Shown here: positions 1 through 11,667 of the stretch, one piece after another
Numbering within the stretch: position 1 is the first letter of the stretch
Layout of the letters: each line of letters opens with the position of its first letter
Source: Odobenus rosmarus divergens
Lineage: Eukaryota; Chordata; Mammalia; Carnivora; Odobenidae
Assembly (NCBI RefSeq): GCF_000321225.1
Contig: NW_004451655.1
Location: 205,674-269,673 of the forward strand
Reading direction: 5' to 3'
Length of the DNA: 64,000 nucleotides
Translations under genes and position numbers: made by a program
The notes under the pieces: model-generated
What the model was told of the DNA's origin: nothing
The model's database searches: none
The model's input: only the letters and a program-made list of their open reading frames with translations

Positions 1-484
1 ATGGCCACCCCGAGCTGAGATCCCGCGCCTCGGCTCCGTCTCTGCAGCCGGCTTCCCTGCTCCGATACCTGGGAGCTCTGCTGCACTCAGGCACCCCCGG
101 TCTTTCTGTGACCCTGAGGGTCCTGAGACCACACTGTCCCGCGAGGGTTCCTCCCCCAGCTTAGCCACTGGAGCGATGTCCCTCAGCGGAGCCGGCTCCT
201 AAAACTTCCGATTTTGTGCTCCGCGGCTCTAGCACTTGCCAGAAGCGGCCGACGGAGGCCCCCTCCCCTGCTGTCTATCCTCCCGAATATGGCTCGGATT
301 CACTTCTCCGCACGTCCTACCTTCCAGTAAGTGGTCGCTTCTCTGTTCAGAGAGTTGTTGCTATTCTTCTCTTCGATCTCCTGTTGAGTTCGTAGGTGTT
401 CAGAATGGTTTGCTCCCCATCCAGCTGAATTCCTGAGACCAGACAACACCCAGGTCTCCTACTCCTCCGCCATCTTGCTCCGCC
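1..484 (-). mobile_element. 5' UTR of a full-length-type carnivore LINE-1
   Basis: Read on the minus strand this starts at about 484 with a GGCGGAGCAAGATGGCGGAG-type head and continues as CpG-rich 5' UTR to the window edge. This is the 5' end of the younger carnivore L1 families. Most L1 copies lose this end, so the element left of position 1 may be full length. The UTR would serve as the internal RNA polymerase II promoter. It is far more GC-rich than its surroundings and shows few obvious decay marks. No ORF1 start lies inside the window. The small open frames here are UTR noise. The right-hand target duplication cannot be checked without the other end. Confidence 0.88.
469..476 (-). promoter_or_regulatory. 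YY1-like site at the L1 5' end
   Basis: The minus strand reads AAGATGGC about ten bases from the L1 start. Human L1 has a YY1 site at the equivalent place that helps fix the transcription start. The motif is seen directly; its function here is inferred by analogy. Confidence 0.5.
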
Positions 485-935
485 TGTATACGTAGATCTG
501 GTTTGCAAACTTTCTGACATCCATTATTAGTTCAGTTTCTTTACACATGGTACACCAGTATTTCCTGTCACAGGATGCTATTGAAGTCACTTGGCTTACA
601 GCCACAAGAACATGAACCTTGGCCTTCCTGAGGCGTTCTCCTAAATCTGAAGGTTTTAGACTTGGTAACAGCTCTTAAGAACACATTTGTTTCAGATTAA
701 AACTAACTTATTATCTCCAACTTTACAATTCAATCACAGGACACAAACTGTATTACATTAGATATATGTATTTATATTTATGAGAGTCGGAGACTCAGAC
801 TCTTCTTTGAATGACAGTGTATAAAAAAGACATCAGGGCAAATCACTGCTTTCGACATGAATGTTCGCAGGGCAGTTGCCCCTTGTGTCTGTTGCATCCT
901 ATCAGATAGATGTGGCTGATAGCAGAGATGATGGA
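485..935. other. Unassigned sequence
   Basis: AT-leaning DNA between an L1 5' end and an LTR. No gene, RNA or repeat family is recognised. Confidence 0.5.
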
Positions 936-1292
936 TGCTATTTTAGTCCATCTGGGCTGCTGTAACAGAATACCATAGCCTGGGTGGCATGTAAGCAACA
1001 CACATTTATTTCTCAAAATTCTGGAGGCTGGGAAGTCCAAGATCAAGGCACCTGGTGAGACTGGCTTCCTCCTGCATAGACAGGCTTCTTCTTGCTGTGT
1101 CTTCACGTGGTGGAAGGGACAAGAAAGCCCTCTGGGATCACTCTTATAAGGGCACTAATCCCAGACAGAAGGCCTCTGCCCTATGACATAATCATCCCCC
1201 AAAGGCCTTATACCATCCTTATGCTATCACACTGGAGATTAGGATTTCCACATATGCATTTTGGAGGAACGTAAAACATCCAGTCCATTGCA
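936..1292 (-). mobile_element. MaLR/ERVL-type mammalian LTR (MLT-like), solo
   Basis: The plus strand carries the reverse complement of an MLT-type LTR: a TTTATTTCTC block (antisense of the LTR poly(A) signal), then 'ctggaggctgggaagtccaa', then an end near 'cagtccattgca'. MLT LTRs are about 350-500 bp, so this copy is close to complete. It is solo, with no internal sequence, and heavily diverged, consistent with an insertion predating the carnivore radiation. The exact subfamily (MLT1 or MLT2) cannot be fixed by eye. Confidence 0.78.
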
Positions 1293-3459
1293 GATGCTGA
1301 TGGCTGCTTTTAGATCACTAACTGCCAGAGCTGTCTAACCACCTTTTTTCCAGGCAGAGGGGTGGAGCTGGGCTGAGGCACGGGCTCAGCTTTCTTACAG
1401 TCCCCTTTTCACTTTGTTCTAGGAGTTGAGGGCTTCCTACCTACTTTCTGTCTCCCTCATTTTCAATTTGCAAGGGTGTGATAATTTCCAAGTGGTTTAT
1501 TTTCTTTTACTAAAGTCCCATATTAAAAGCTAGAACTTGCATTTTTATTGACTCAGCTATTTTCTCTGGTTCAGGGACTCATTAAAATTAAAACTTTAAT
1601 GGAAATTTCATCTACAGTGTTGAATAAACCTCTCTAAGACAATGATTCAGAATGAATCAGGTTCAAAGATTCAGCTGAATCTTCACTTTCCCAGCTGCCA
1701 CAAGGACAGCAAAATTATTTGAATGTTTCTTATCCCATACAGTGAACATTTTAGCATGTTTATCTGTTATGTTATTTTTCAAATTGTAAATGAATTGTGA
1801 GTGTGCAATTCACTGCTACTGTTGATTTTTATACTGGGCTTTTTATAGTGGTTTTCATAATAATTTGTAAAAATTCTCTGTATAACTTTCTATCTGTTCA
1901 ATGTATAGGGTAAATCAATTCATTATTTTTCTCAGTTATTTGCCTTTATTTTAAAATTATTTTGAAGGATATATTTTATTAGCCAATATTTCTCTCAATT
2001 CTTCTAGTTTATGGTAATATATTTTCTTGATTAACTCTATGATAGAAAGTATATAAAACTGTAAGTATATAAAAACTAATAAGCAACTCATCATATATAT
2101 ATGTGTGAATATACATCATATCTATATGTTATATATATGTTTTATTAATTTTTAGCCATCTGTGTTTTTCTGAAATAAGTGTCTCTTGAGTATTTTGATT
2201 TAATATTTAATTGATACATTGCTGGACTGTATTTGTCACCTCTAGGGCTGCTGCATCTATTTTATAAGTAATGTAGACTAAATATTTCTTTTTTGCCTAT
2301 CACTGTCAAGTTTTGGAATGAGATGTATGTCAGTATGTAAACTGGATTGAGGCACTTTTATTATTTTGTTATGGCTGGAAATAATTGAAACAAATGTGAT
2401 ATTAATCACCAATAATTTTCAAGTGTGCAAGCTGGAGCATCTTGTTCATGTAAAGAAGATCATTAAATCTTGGAAGATATTAGGCACACCAAGGTGAAGG
2501 TAAGCAATAAAATAGTTTTACTTCACATTAAATACTACAAGAAATGTTCAATGACCTCTGTATATATTTACTAGGAAAAACAACTGGCTAAAATAACAAA
2601 CATATGTTGAGTCTGTATGATAAGAAATACAAGGTTCAATAAATCATATAGCATTTAATATATAATTTTTTGACTGAGAATTAATGAATCAGTGGTGGAT
2701 TTATGCATCTCCTGGGTAGTTTCACAGGGAGTATAAAGCATATCTTGAGGGAATTTTATCCACTAAAGAGAAAAAACTGAGTGGTTTTATCTTTTTAATC
2801 CTAATACTTAAAGGGTTCATTTTGCTACCTTAATAATCACACTCTGCTTTGTCAAGACACAGAATGTAGATATGAGATCCCTGCATGACAAATAAATAGA
2901 TATAAGAAAGTAGCAGTTCTTACCTAAGCTTATTTCATAATATGATTTCTAGTTCATCTAATTAGAAGAAAACAGGCTGTAAATAGGCTTCCACATATTT
3001 TGTCAGTCAGATCAAGAAATTGAGAGAATACATACACTGTGTCTCCATGTTTAACACATGCTTAGCACACATTATGTCCTCAATAAAGTTAAATTAATCA
3101 GACGCATAGTGTATAGTTACTGCATGCAAAATCTAGCAAGGAAACAGAAGTTAGAAAGTCCCAGTTGTTTCCACAGATGGTTTAAATTTTAGTAGCAAGG
3201 ATGAGAGAAAAAGACAACTATTGCACAAAATGGGATAAAATAAATATCACAAGACAGATTTAAACAATATGCCATGGACATTCAAAGCAGGAAGAAAATA
3301 TAGAAATTTCTGTTGGAAAATGAAAATCAGAAGTTTAAAAAAATTACGAGGCAAAAATGTGAACCGCAAAAATGTTAAGTCGAAATAACCATAGAAAATA
3401 TAGCTAAAATGAAGAAATATGAAGGTTTACAAATATCGAGACTCAGTAAGGAAGGAATG
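1293..3459. other. Unassigned AT-rich DNA
   Basis: AT-rich with many short A/T runs. A tail-like stretch near 3044-3100 (tgcttagcacac...cctcaataaa) could be a worn MIR or L2 end but is too short to call. No coding exon or structured RNA is recognised. Confidence 0.5.
2092..2139. repeat. Imperfect AT-rich simple repeat
   Basis: Runs of (AT)n with interrupting GTGTGA and CATC. It has the low-complexity look of a decayed microsatellite. Confidence 0.7.
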
Positions 3460-3740
3460 ATTAGATGGCTAAGTAATTCAATAAACATATGTTGAGCTGC
3501 TGGGTTTAAGATAAATTAAGATTAACACAGCCACTAGCTTCTAATCACTCACATTTTTGAGGGAGAAACAAATAAGTAAACAACCACTTTTAATAAATTT
3601 GATAAATTTAAAAGGGAATAGCTGTGGGTACAGCTAACTCAGCATTTGTGGATCAAGGGCAATTTTCTTCGGAAAAACAAAGAAAGAAAGACAGAAAGGT
3701 GATTCTATAGTGGCTGCTGAAAATGTGCAGGACTTCTGCA
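3460..3740 (-). mobile_element. L2 LINE 3' fragment
   Basis: The block reads like an antisense L2 3' end: 'ataaacatatgttgagctgc', a 'gggagaaacaaataagtaaa' segment, then a frayed 'gatcaagggcaattttcttc'. It is strongly diverged, with approximate ends. L2 is an ancient inactive LINE common to all mammals. Confidence 0.55.
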
Positions 3741-4374
3741 GTTGAAGTAAGGGCTGGAACAATATGAATGTACTTCTCTGCAAGCATGTCAATTCATCCA
3801 TAATGGCACCCTGGCACTGTGTTGTAAATATTTGTGTAACTAGTTTCTGATTCCTTCACTTGACATTTGCAACATTGTGCATTTTTTATCTCTCTATTGC
3901 ATGCTTGGCTAGCATTGTGAATGCTATCATGTTTATTGTCTCTTGTTTTTGATACTATTTTTTGTTTTATGACTTAGAAAACAATTCAGACTTCCTTATG
4001 GGGAAGGATGATGATAGCATGCAGTTTTAAATTACTCTATCTTCCAAATCCTCCAGGAAAAACAAGCCAGGATAGCAAAACAAATAAATTTTACATGGAT
4101 AATATCATTAATAAAACTGTATGATAAGGAATCTCCATGAAACATAAGATGAATGGGAGAGATGAACCCACACCCTCAAAAGAAACAACCCAGTTTACCA
4201 ACAGTGCATAGGTGGTGGAGTGAAGAGACAAAGGATCTTTAACAATCTAAGAAGCACAGGAACATAGAATTTGCCAGTGGATATTCACTTGCAAAATGAG
4301 AGGACCCCTTTTCAGCTGGTAACTCTGGTAACTACCAGTGAAATAGGGAGAGGTCTCCACAAACTTCAAATTTT
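3741..4374. other. Unassigned sequence
   Basis: No gene or repeat recognised. It ends at an A/T run that starts the neighbouring old L1. Confidence 0.5.
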
Positions 4375-5222
4375 TTTTTTAAAAAACAGTTCTATTAAAA
4401 AATAATTCACATCCCATAAAATTGACCTATTTTAACTATAGAATTTATTTTTTTTCGTGAATTTACAGGGTTATATGACCATCACAACAATCCTATTTTA
4501 AAATATTTTTTCTGTACTCCAAAAAGATCCCATTTATCTTTCCTAGTCACCCCATGTTCCCAACCCTGGTTCTAAGCAACCACTACTGTATTCCTGGCCT
4601 TTTTATGGACAATTCATATAAATGGAATCCAAGAATGTGGTAGGTTTTTGGTTTTTTGTTGTTGTTGTTTGTTTTTTTATGTGTGCCTGAATTATTTTGC
4701 AAAGTATAATACTGTTGTGAGTCATCCATATAGCAGATATCAGTACTTTGCTCCTTTTTATTGCTGAATAGTATTCCACTGAATGGATAAACCACATTTC
4801 GCTAATTGCTCACTGGTTTATAGACGCGTGGTTGTTTTTAGTTTGGAGGCATTATAAACATTACATATAAGTCTCTGTGTGGCCATGTATTTTCATTCTT
4901 TTGGTTAGATTCCTAGGAGTGGTATTGCTGGGTCATGTGGTAAAGCTACGTTTATTTGGAAAGTACCAAACTGTTTCACAAAGGAAGCTTCCTATTTTAC
5001 TTGTCCTCTTTCAATGTATGAGGATATCAGTAATGCTCTACCCTTTCCACTGTCTTTTCTAGTCCAATCTAGTGGGTATAAAGTGGTACGTCATTACGGC
5101 TTTAATTTCCATTCTTACAAATATGATGCTGAGCATCTTTTCCTTCGTCAATTGGCTCATTTCATATTTCTTTGATTAAATGTCTATTTAAAACTTTTGC
5201 CCATGTAAAGTGGGTCATTTGT
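4375..5222 (-). mobile_element. Old L1 (L1M-type) 3' end, left part
   Basis: Antisense L1 3' UTR and ORF2 C-terminal sequence, recognised by 'gctgaatagtattccactga' and 'tgctgggtcatgtggtaaag'. It is diverged, with stops in every frame. A younger L1 (5223-6434) has split it at 5222 and it resumes at 6453. The short minus-strand open frames inside are remnants of the ORF2 C-terminus (they include a PFSGILFSNKKE-like stretch). Confidence 0.85.
5205..5222 (+). repeat. Target-site duplication, left copy
   Basis: An 18-bp direct repeat identical to 6435-6452, bordering the 1.2-kb L1 insertion. Confidence 0.93.
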
Positions 5223-6434
5223 TGTGAGACAGGAATCCTTCAAAATCCTAGAGGAGGACACAGGCAGTAACCTCTGTGACCTCGGCTGCAGCATGACATG
5301 TCTCCAAAGGCAAGGGAAACGCAAGCAAAAATGAACTATTGGGACTTCATCGAGATAAAAAGCTTCTGCACAGCAAAGGAAACCATCAACAAAACCAAAA
5401 GACAACCGACAGAATGGGAGAAGATATTTGCGAATGACATATCAGATAAAGGGCTAGTATCCAAATCTGTAAAGGACTTATCAAACTTAACACCCAAAGA
5501 ACAAATAATCCAATCAAGAAATGGGCAGAAGACATGAACAGACATTTCTGCAAAGAATACATCCGAATGGCCAACAGACACATGAAAAAGTGCTCAACAT
5601 CACTCGGCATCAGGGAAATCCAAATCAAAGCCACAAGGAGGTACCACCTCACACCAGTCAGAATGGCTAAAATTAACCAGTCAGGAAATGACAGATGTTG
5701 ACGAGGATGTGGAGAAAGGGGAACCCTCCTACACTGTTGGTGGGAATGCAAGCTGGTGTAATCCCTCTGGAAAACAGGATGGAGGTTCCTCAAAAAGTTG
5801 AAAATGGAGTTACCCTATGACCTGGCAACTGCACAACTGGGTATTTACCCCAAAGATACAGATGTAGTGATCTGAAGGGGCACCTGCACCCCAATGCTTA
5901 TAGCAGCAATGTCCACAATAGCCCAACTATGGAAAGAACAGAGATATCCATTGACAGATGAATGGATAAAGAAGATGTGTGTATATATACAATGGAATAC
6001 TACTCAGCCATCAAAAAGAATGAAATCTTGCCATTTGCAATGACTAGAGGATGGAACTAGAGGGTGGAACTAGAGCGTATTATGCTAAGCAAAATAAATC
6101 AATCAGAGAAAGACAAGTATCATACGATCTCGCTCACATGTGGAACTTAAGAAACAAAACAGAAGATCATAGGGGAAGGAAGGGAAAAATAAAACAAGAC
6201 AAAATCAGAGAGAGAGACAAACCATAAGAGACTCTTAATCATAGGAAACAAACTGAGGGTTGCTGTTGGGGAGGGGTGGGAGGATGATGGGTAACTGGGT
6301 GATGGACCTTAAGGAGGGCACATGCTGTAATGAGCACTGGGTATTATGTAAGACTGATGAATCACTGAACTCTACCTCTGAAACTAATAATACACTATAT
6401 GTTAATTAATTGAAATTAAACAAAAAAGGGAGGA
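5223..6434 (+). mobile_element. Carnivore L1, 5'-truncated, ORF2 C-terminus plus 3' UTR
   Basis: Sense ORF2 sequence runs from 'acaggaatccttcaaaatcc' through the C-terminal cysteine-rich segment to the 3' UTR ('gagcactgggtattatgtaa') and an A-rich tail. Frameshifts and stops break ORF2 (a short open stretch spans 5298-5537). An 18-bp TSD, gtaaagtgggtcatttgt, flanks it at 5205-5222 and 6435-6452 without mismatch. It is a standard target-primed insertion into the older antisense L1. A small tandem duplication (ggtggaactagag-like, 6049-6075) lies near the ORF2 end. Confidence 0.93.
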
Positions 6435-6452
6435 GTAAAGTGGGTCATTTGT
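6435..6452 (+). repeat. Target-site duplication, right copy
   Basis: Identical to 5205-5222. The host old L1 resumes immediately after it. Confidence 0.93.
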
Positions 6453-7095
6453 CTTCCAGTTATTGGGTTATGAGATTACTATTCTTTTATAAATTTCTCC
6501 TGAGAGCACATTCTTAATAAATCCCTGACACACGAACCGTTTTCTGCTTCTGGGGAACCTAAACTAAGATAGGTCATCTGCACACACACAGTATGTATGT
6601 AAGTACGTGTATATGTAGAAGCAATAATGGGCAGGGGGTTATTTAATATTGCCTGATATGTATTGCTATCTTGCTTCAATTACTGGCAATGATGCCTTGG
6701 ATGGAGAGAGAAGTTAGTTCAATTTTGGGACAACTGAGGAGAGTAGAGACAAGAAAAATGAGATGGGACTCAAATTAACAAATTTAAAGTTCAATAAGTA
6801 AAATGAAACACAGTTCATTAAAATTCAGAGTCATGAACAAAAGCAATAGCAATGGAAATGCGGTAAGAAGGTACTGAGTTGTCATAAGAATAGTCCAGGT
6901 ACCAAGTGATGTGAGTTAAAGAACTATTGGCAGGAGTGCTGATAGGGATTAAATCAGTTTCTAAAGAGGTATAAAATTTGGATTGGCAGGAAGGAATGGT
7001 AAGAGTATTCTCTTTGGTGGAACCATGTGGGCAAAAATGCAAAAGCTACAATATTCAAAGACCAGTTTATGCTAATAGCTTAATAAAAATGACAC
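6453..7095. other. Tail of split old L1, then unassigned DNA
   Basis: The first few dozen bases continue the antisense old L1. Around 6490-6575 a 'cattcttaataaatccctga ... ggggaacctaaactaag' stretch resembles the poly(A)-signal end of an old LTR or L1, too short to name. The rest is unassigned. Confidence 0.45.
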
Positions 7096-7255
7096 CGGTA
7101 GCTATTAATTATTGAGATTGCCATGAGCCAGACACTCCTAAACGTTTCACATGTGTTGTCTTTACTAACAATGCTGTGAGATAGGTATTGTTATTCTGCT
7201 CTATTACATGTGAGTCTAAGATAAACAGAGAACACATATTTGCTCAATGGCATGT
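7096..7255 (-). mobile_element. MIR SINE
   Basis: Antisense MIR core and tail: 'attattgagattgccatgag', then 'gtgagataggtattgttatt', then a 'tttgctcaatgg' end. MIRs are ancient tRNA-derived SINEs mobilised by L2. It is diverged but ordered correctly. Confidence 0.75.
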
Positions 7256-8935
7256 AGAAGATTAATATTCACAAATAATATATTTCTGGAAGGAAAATTA
7301 GATATCGATTTGGGAAAGCTGGTTAAAAGAGTGGACTTTTAATGTTTTACACAAATTGAAGATACTGAATGTTTATACAGTGGTGAGGACACCATTATAC
7401 AATTGCTCAGAGTATATGCTGGGGTTATGTTACTTTCATCAGGCTCTGAAATTTGTCAGAGATGCAAAGTAGTTAAGCATCAAATTAGAGCATTTAGAAC
7501 TACACTGAAGCATTTTTACTTCTGCCTCTGGACACAAGAAGCAACAACACCAGCCTTTGCACCACAGCATTTTAAACCCTACTTGGTCTGAAAATCCATT
7601 GGTAAATTTATGTCTCTATTTACCCCTGCATCTTTACAAATCACATTGAAGTAATATTTTTAGAACATTAATTAAATGTGAGTGAAATGCACAAAAATAA
7701 GCCTTCAGTAAATATATTGGCTCATCAAAACATTTATGTTGGATTTTTTCCCGGAATTTAATAATAAGTTAGGAAGATGATATTATTGTTGGCATAATTC
7801 AAATTGTTGCAAATATTTTTTCAAACTTTAGGTTATGAATATTGTTTCATTAATTTCAGTGCTAATGTTGTCTGTGTAGCTGCCATGTATCTTTTTGATC
7901 ATGGAATCATTCCTTTCTTTCGTGATTATATATAGACATTCAGAGTTTGAGGGCATTCAGGACTATTTATCATTTTTAAATTCATAGGTTCTTTTCTATC
8001 TCCATATATGATTATCTTTGCCTTGTCAGAATGGTATTTTTCAACAGTTTTAGTTTTTCTTGAACATGTAAAAACAACCACCTTTGCTATTCATGATACC
8101 TGAAATGATCCTTTTGATATTATTTTTAGACAAATGTACATTCCTATTTAATAATTTTCACTTTAAGTCTAGATCAAATCCTGGAAACTTCCTTTGTTTA
8201 TTTCTATATAGAATAAGTAGTCTAATCTGCCTCTTTGGATTCTCTATCCATAATGGCCAAGTGTATCCAGTCCTATTTAAGAGTAAGTCTCATCAGATGC
8301 CGTTTTTTCCTGAATTTACATCCTATATTGAATTATCTAATTTCAACCACTCCATGATCTTGTATGTAACTTTTCTTTACCCCTTTGTATGTCTGTCTTG
8401 TCTTAAGTTGATTCTTTCTCTTAATCCTCTTTGAATTTTATGCCCATCTTGAGTCTTCTCCTGACAGTGGTTTGCACCTTTCTTGCTTAAAGGATATTTT
8501 CTGGCATACAGTTTGTCTATCACATATTTACTACCTAGTGGTATGAGCACTAGCATGCAATAAATATATTGATAATATCACCCTGGGTGAATTATAGTGG
8601 CAGGAACTATTCCTTGAGAAATTACTCAGAAGCCCTTCCTGTTATATGTAACATATGTAAGATATAATTTGATATTTGAAAATTAGGTCATATCTATATC
8701 AATGGAAATGTTCTATAGTTCCTGTGGTTGATAATAGGATGCTCTATTCTAATTTAAACAAACTAAATATTGGCTAATACTGTTTAGGTTTTGTTCCAGG
8801 CTACTATAGTTTTAAGTTTTATAGTTTTAAGCTTATATTCACTACCAAAAATCTTTTAAAAAGACAAGGAAACTCCATTATGAGTGTTGGCTACTAACAG
8901 ATGCACCATTTATTGGATCCTCCAGTATGCAATTT
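7256..8935. other. Unassigned AT-rich DNA
   Basis: Contains an unremarkable 116-codon open frame (8084-8434, plus) that is hydrophobic and low-complexity and resembles no family I know; I read it as chance. No RNA gene or repeat recognised. Confidence 0.5.
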
Positions 8936-9589
8936 TTTTTAAAAAGATTTTTTTTAAAAATAAAGTTTTAGATTTACAAAACAACTGTAAAGATAGTAGA
9001 GAGATTTCCCATAAACCCCACACTCTATTTGCCCTATTATTAACATCTTACATTAGAATGGTACATCATTACACTTAATTAACCAATACTGATATAGTAT
9101 TAATTAAATCCATAGTTTAGTTGTACTTCCTTAGTTTTTACCTAATGTCCTTTTTTTTTCTATCCCAGGATCTTATCTTCAATATCTCATTATATTTTGT
9201 CATGTGTCCCCTTACGCTCCTGTTTGATAACCTTGACAATTTTGAGGAGTGCTCAGATATATTATAAGATGCCCCTCAACTGATGATTGATTGATGTTCC
9301 TATCATGATTAGATGGGGTTTCTGGGTTTGGGGGAGGAACTTTATAGAGGTAAATTAATTTTTTCATCACATCATATCAAGGTATATACTATCAACATGA
9401 TTTATTAGTGTTGATGTTCATCTGGACCATCCACTGAGGTAGTGTTTGCCAGGTTTCTCCACTGTAAAGATACTCCATCTCTCTTTCCCTGCTATACTCT
9501 TTGGAAGGAAGTTACTCTGTGGAGTGCAGAGTAGCTACATAAATTATTTGGAATTCTTTTGCATAAGAAACTAAGAAATTAACCAATTA

Positions 9590-9640
9590 TCAATTTATCA
9601 CATTGAAGCCTCCAACTATAAAAATGGAATTTTCTATTTC
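9590..9640 (-). repeat. 51-bp exact inverted repeat, copy A
   Basis: A perfect reverse complement of 11617-11667. It is L1 endonuclease-region sequence lying out of place inside the L1 3' UTR, directly beside the T-tract (A-tail) of a Can-SINE. Similarity frays within about 12 bp on the left. Confidence 0.9.
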
Positions 9641-9646
9641 TCTCTC

Positions 9647-9806
9647 TCTTTTTTTAAAGATTTTCTTTCCTTAATCATGAGAGACAGAGAGAGAGAGGCA
9701 GAGGCAGAGGGAGAAGCAGGCTCCCCAAGGACTCGATCCCAGGACCCTGAGATCATGACCTGAGCTGAAGGCAGACACTTAACCGACTGAGCCACTTATG
9801 CACCCC
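9647..9806 (-). mobile_element. Can-SINE (tRNA-Lys-derived)
   Basis: Antisense SINE: T-tract with 'aaagatttt', then 'gagaagcaggctccccaagg', then 'gatcatgacctgag', then 'ttaaccgactgagccac'. A TSD is not evident, because the left side is the copied L1 segment (9590-9640) and the right side is L1 3' UTR. Confidence 0.93.
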
Positions 9807-10183
9807 TAGACTCATAAATATTTCTTAAAGACTTTTTTGTTATAATCCAATACTACCTTCTTCACTTGGTTGCTCAATTGTTCCAGTTTGGGTATTAGGA
9901 ATTCTTTCAGTTGGATTTTGTGCCCCTTTGACATATCCCTAGGGTGCTCATTGCTACTGGGTATCATTTCTTTTAGGCCCTTTCAGCTATCAGAGCTGAA
10001 AAATATATGTGTATATACTAACCCAAGTTTGATGTTAGCTGTAATTTTTTAGATGTTCCTTATCAAATTGAGGGAGTATCCCTCTATTCATAATTTCTGA
10101 AAGATTTTATCGCTAAATGATTGGTGAATTTTGTCAAAGGCTTTTCAGCATCAATTTATATAATCACATTATTTCTCTTCTTT

Positions 10184-10381
10184 TTTTTTTTTGAAGATTT
10201 TATTTATTTATCTGACAGAGAGAGACACACAGAGAGAGGGAACAGGAGCAGGGGGAGTGGGAGAGGGAGAAGCAGGTTCCTCCCTGAGCAGGGAGCCCGA
10301 TGTGGGACTCTATCCCAGGACCCCGGGATCATGACCTGAGCTGAAGGCAGACAGTTCATGACTGAGCCACCAGGTGTCCCA
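10184..10381 (-). mobile_element. Can-SINE with 18-bp TSD
   Basis: Antisense copy with a 12-T tract, a GA-rich region, 'agcagggagcccgatgtggg', 'gatcatgacctgagctg' and a 'gagccaccaggtgtccc' head. The TSD acattatttctcttcttt sits at 10166-10183 and 10382-10399. It is inserted in old-L1 ORF2. Confidence 0.96.
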
Positions 10382-11471
10382 ACATTATTTCTCTTCTTTA
10401 GTTTGTTGATATGGTGTATTACCTTTATTGATTTTTGAATGTTAAACCATCATGGCATACTTGGGATAAATCTCACTTGGTTGTATGCATAATAATTTTG
10501 ATATATTGTTGAATTTAATTCCTAATATATTTTGAGGATTTTTCCATCTGTGTTTATAAGAGATATTGGTCTATTGATTTTTTTCTTGTAATGACTTTAT
10601 CTGTTTTTGGTGTTAGGTAATGCTGGCCTTATAGAATGAGTTGGGAAGTATCCCCTCTGCTTATGTGTTTTGGATGAGATAATAGATAATTGGTATCATT
10701 TTGTCCTTAAATGTTCTATAGAATTCACTACTGAAACCATCTTAATTTGGTATTTTGTTTTTGGAATGTTATTAATTATTGATTCAACTTTTTAAATAGA
10801 TACAAGCCCTCTTCAGATGATCTCTTTCACCTTGTGTGAATTTTGGTAGCTTGCTTTCATTTTCATTGATTTTCTATGCTGTTTTTCTGTTTTCAATTTC
10901 ATTGCTTTCTTCTATAACTTTTGTTTCCTATCTTCTGCTTGCTTCAGGTTTACATTGCCCTTCTTTCTATAGTTTCCTAAAGTGAAATCTTAGGTTATTG
11001 CTTTTAATCACCTTTTTTTCCTAATAGATCTATTAAATGCTCTAAATTTCTACGTACCCATTGTTTTGGCTGCATCTCACAATTTTGATAAGTTGAATTT
11101 TTATTTTCATCTATTTGAAAATAATATAAATGTATCTTGAAATTTATTTTTTGACCCATATGTTATTTAGAAGTACTTTGTTGAATCTCAAAATGTTTTG
11201 GGATTCCCAAGCTCTATTTCTGTTACTGATTTTTAATTTAATTTCATTGTGGTCTGAGAATATACTTTGTATGATTCCTTTACTTGTAATTTTGTTAATG
11301 CGTGCTTATGGCCCAGAATGTGGTCTTATTGGTAAATGTTCCTTGTGATCTGAAAACAATGTGTGTTTTGGTATTTTGGGATTAAGTCTATAAATGTTAA
11401 TTTCATCAACTTGATTGATGGTGATGTTCAGGTAAAATCTGATAGAACTGAAATAAGAAATAGAAAATTCC

Positions 11472-11614
11472 AGAGAACTTGGGTGGCTCAGCTGGTTAAG
11501 CATCTGCCTTCGGCTCAGGTCTTGATCCCAGGATCCTGGGATCGAGTCCGTGGGGAGCCTGCTTCTCCCTATCTCTGCCTCTCATGAATAAAGAAAGATC
11601 TTAAAAAAAAAAAA
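11472..11614 (+). mobile_element. Can-SINE with TSD
   Basis: Head 'agagaacttgggtggctcag', body 'ctgccttcggctcaggtctt', then 'ctcatgaataaagaaagatc' and an A-tail. The TSD aagaaatagaaaattcc lies at 11455-11471 and 11615-11631. It is shorter than most Can-SINEs because the CT-rich region is reduced. Confidence 0.95.
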
Positions 11615-11616
11615 AA

Positions 11617-11667
11617 GAAATAGAAAATTCCATTTTTATAGTTGGAGGCTTCAATGTGATAAATTGA
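11617..11667 (+). repeat. 51-bp exact inverted repeat, copy B
   Basis: Perfect reverse complement of 9590-9640. It begins inside the right TSD of the 11472-11614 SINE and continues into the L1 endonuclease region, its natural context. Confidence 0.9.

Larger units (their letters stand above)
8936..11432 (-). mobile_element. Old L1 (L1M-type), 3' UTR to ORF2 endonuclease, interrupted
   Basis: Left to right this reads 3' to 5' of an old L1. The 3' UTR occupies about 8940-9570 and resumes at 9807-10040 ('ttataatccaatactacctt'). ORF2 reverse transcriptase runs through 10400-11100, reaching the endonuclease side near 11432. Can-SINEs interrupt it at 9647-9806 and 10184-10381. A short extra piece at 9571-9646 replaces part of the 3' UTR. 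The 5' portion continues beyond 11432 in the opposite orientation. Many stops are present and no intact frame remains. Confidence 0.85.

Noticed and set aside
236..436. CpG-rich open frame near the left edge, possible first exon or CpG-island promoter
   Set aside because: It lies in the L1 5' UTR, read on the opposite strand.
5386..5793. 135-codon minus-strand open frame
   Set aside because: Antisense shadow of the L1 ORF2 C-terminus at 5223-6434.
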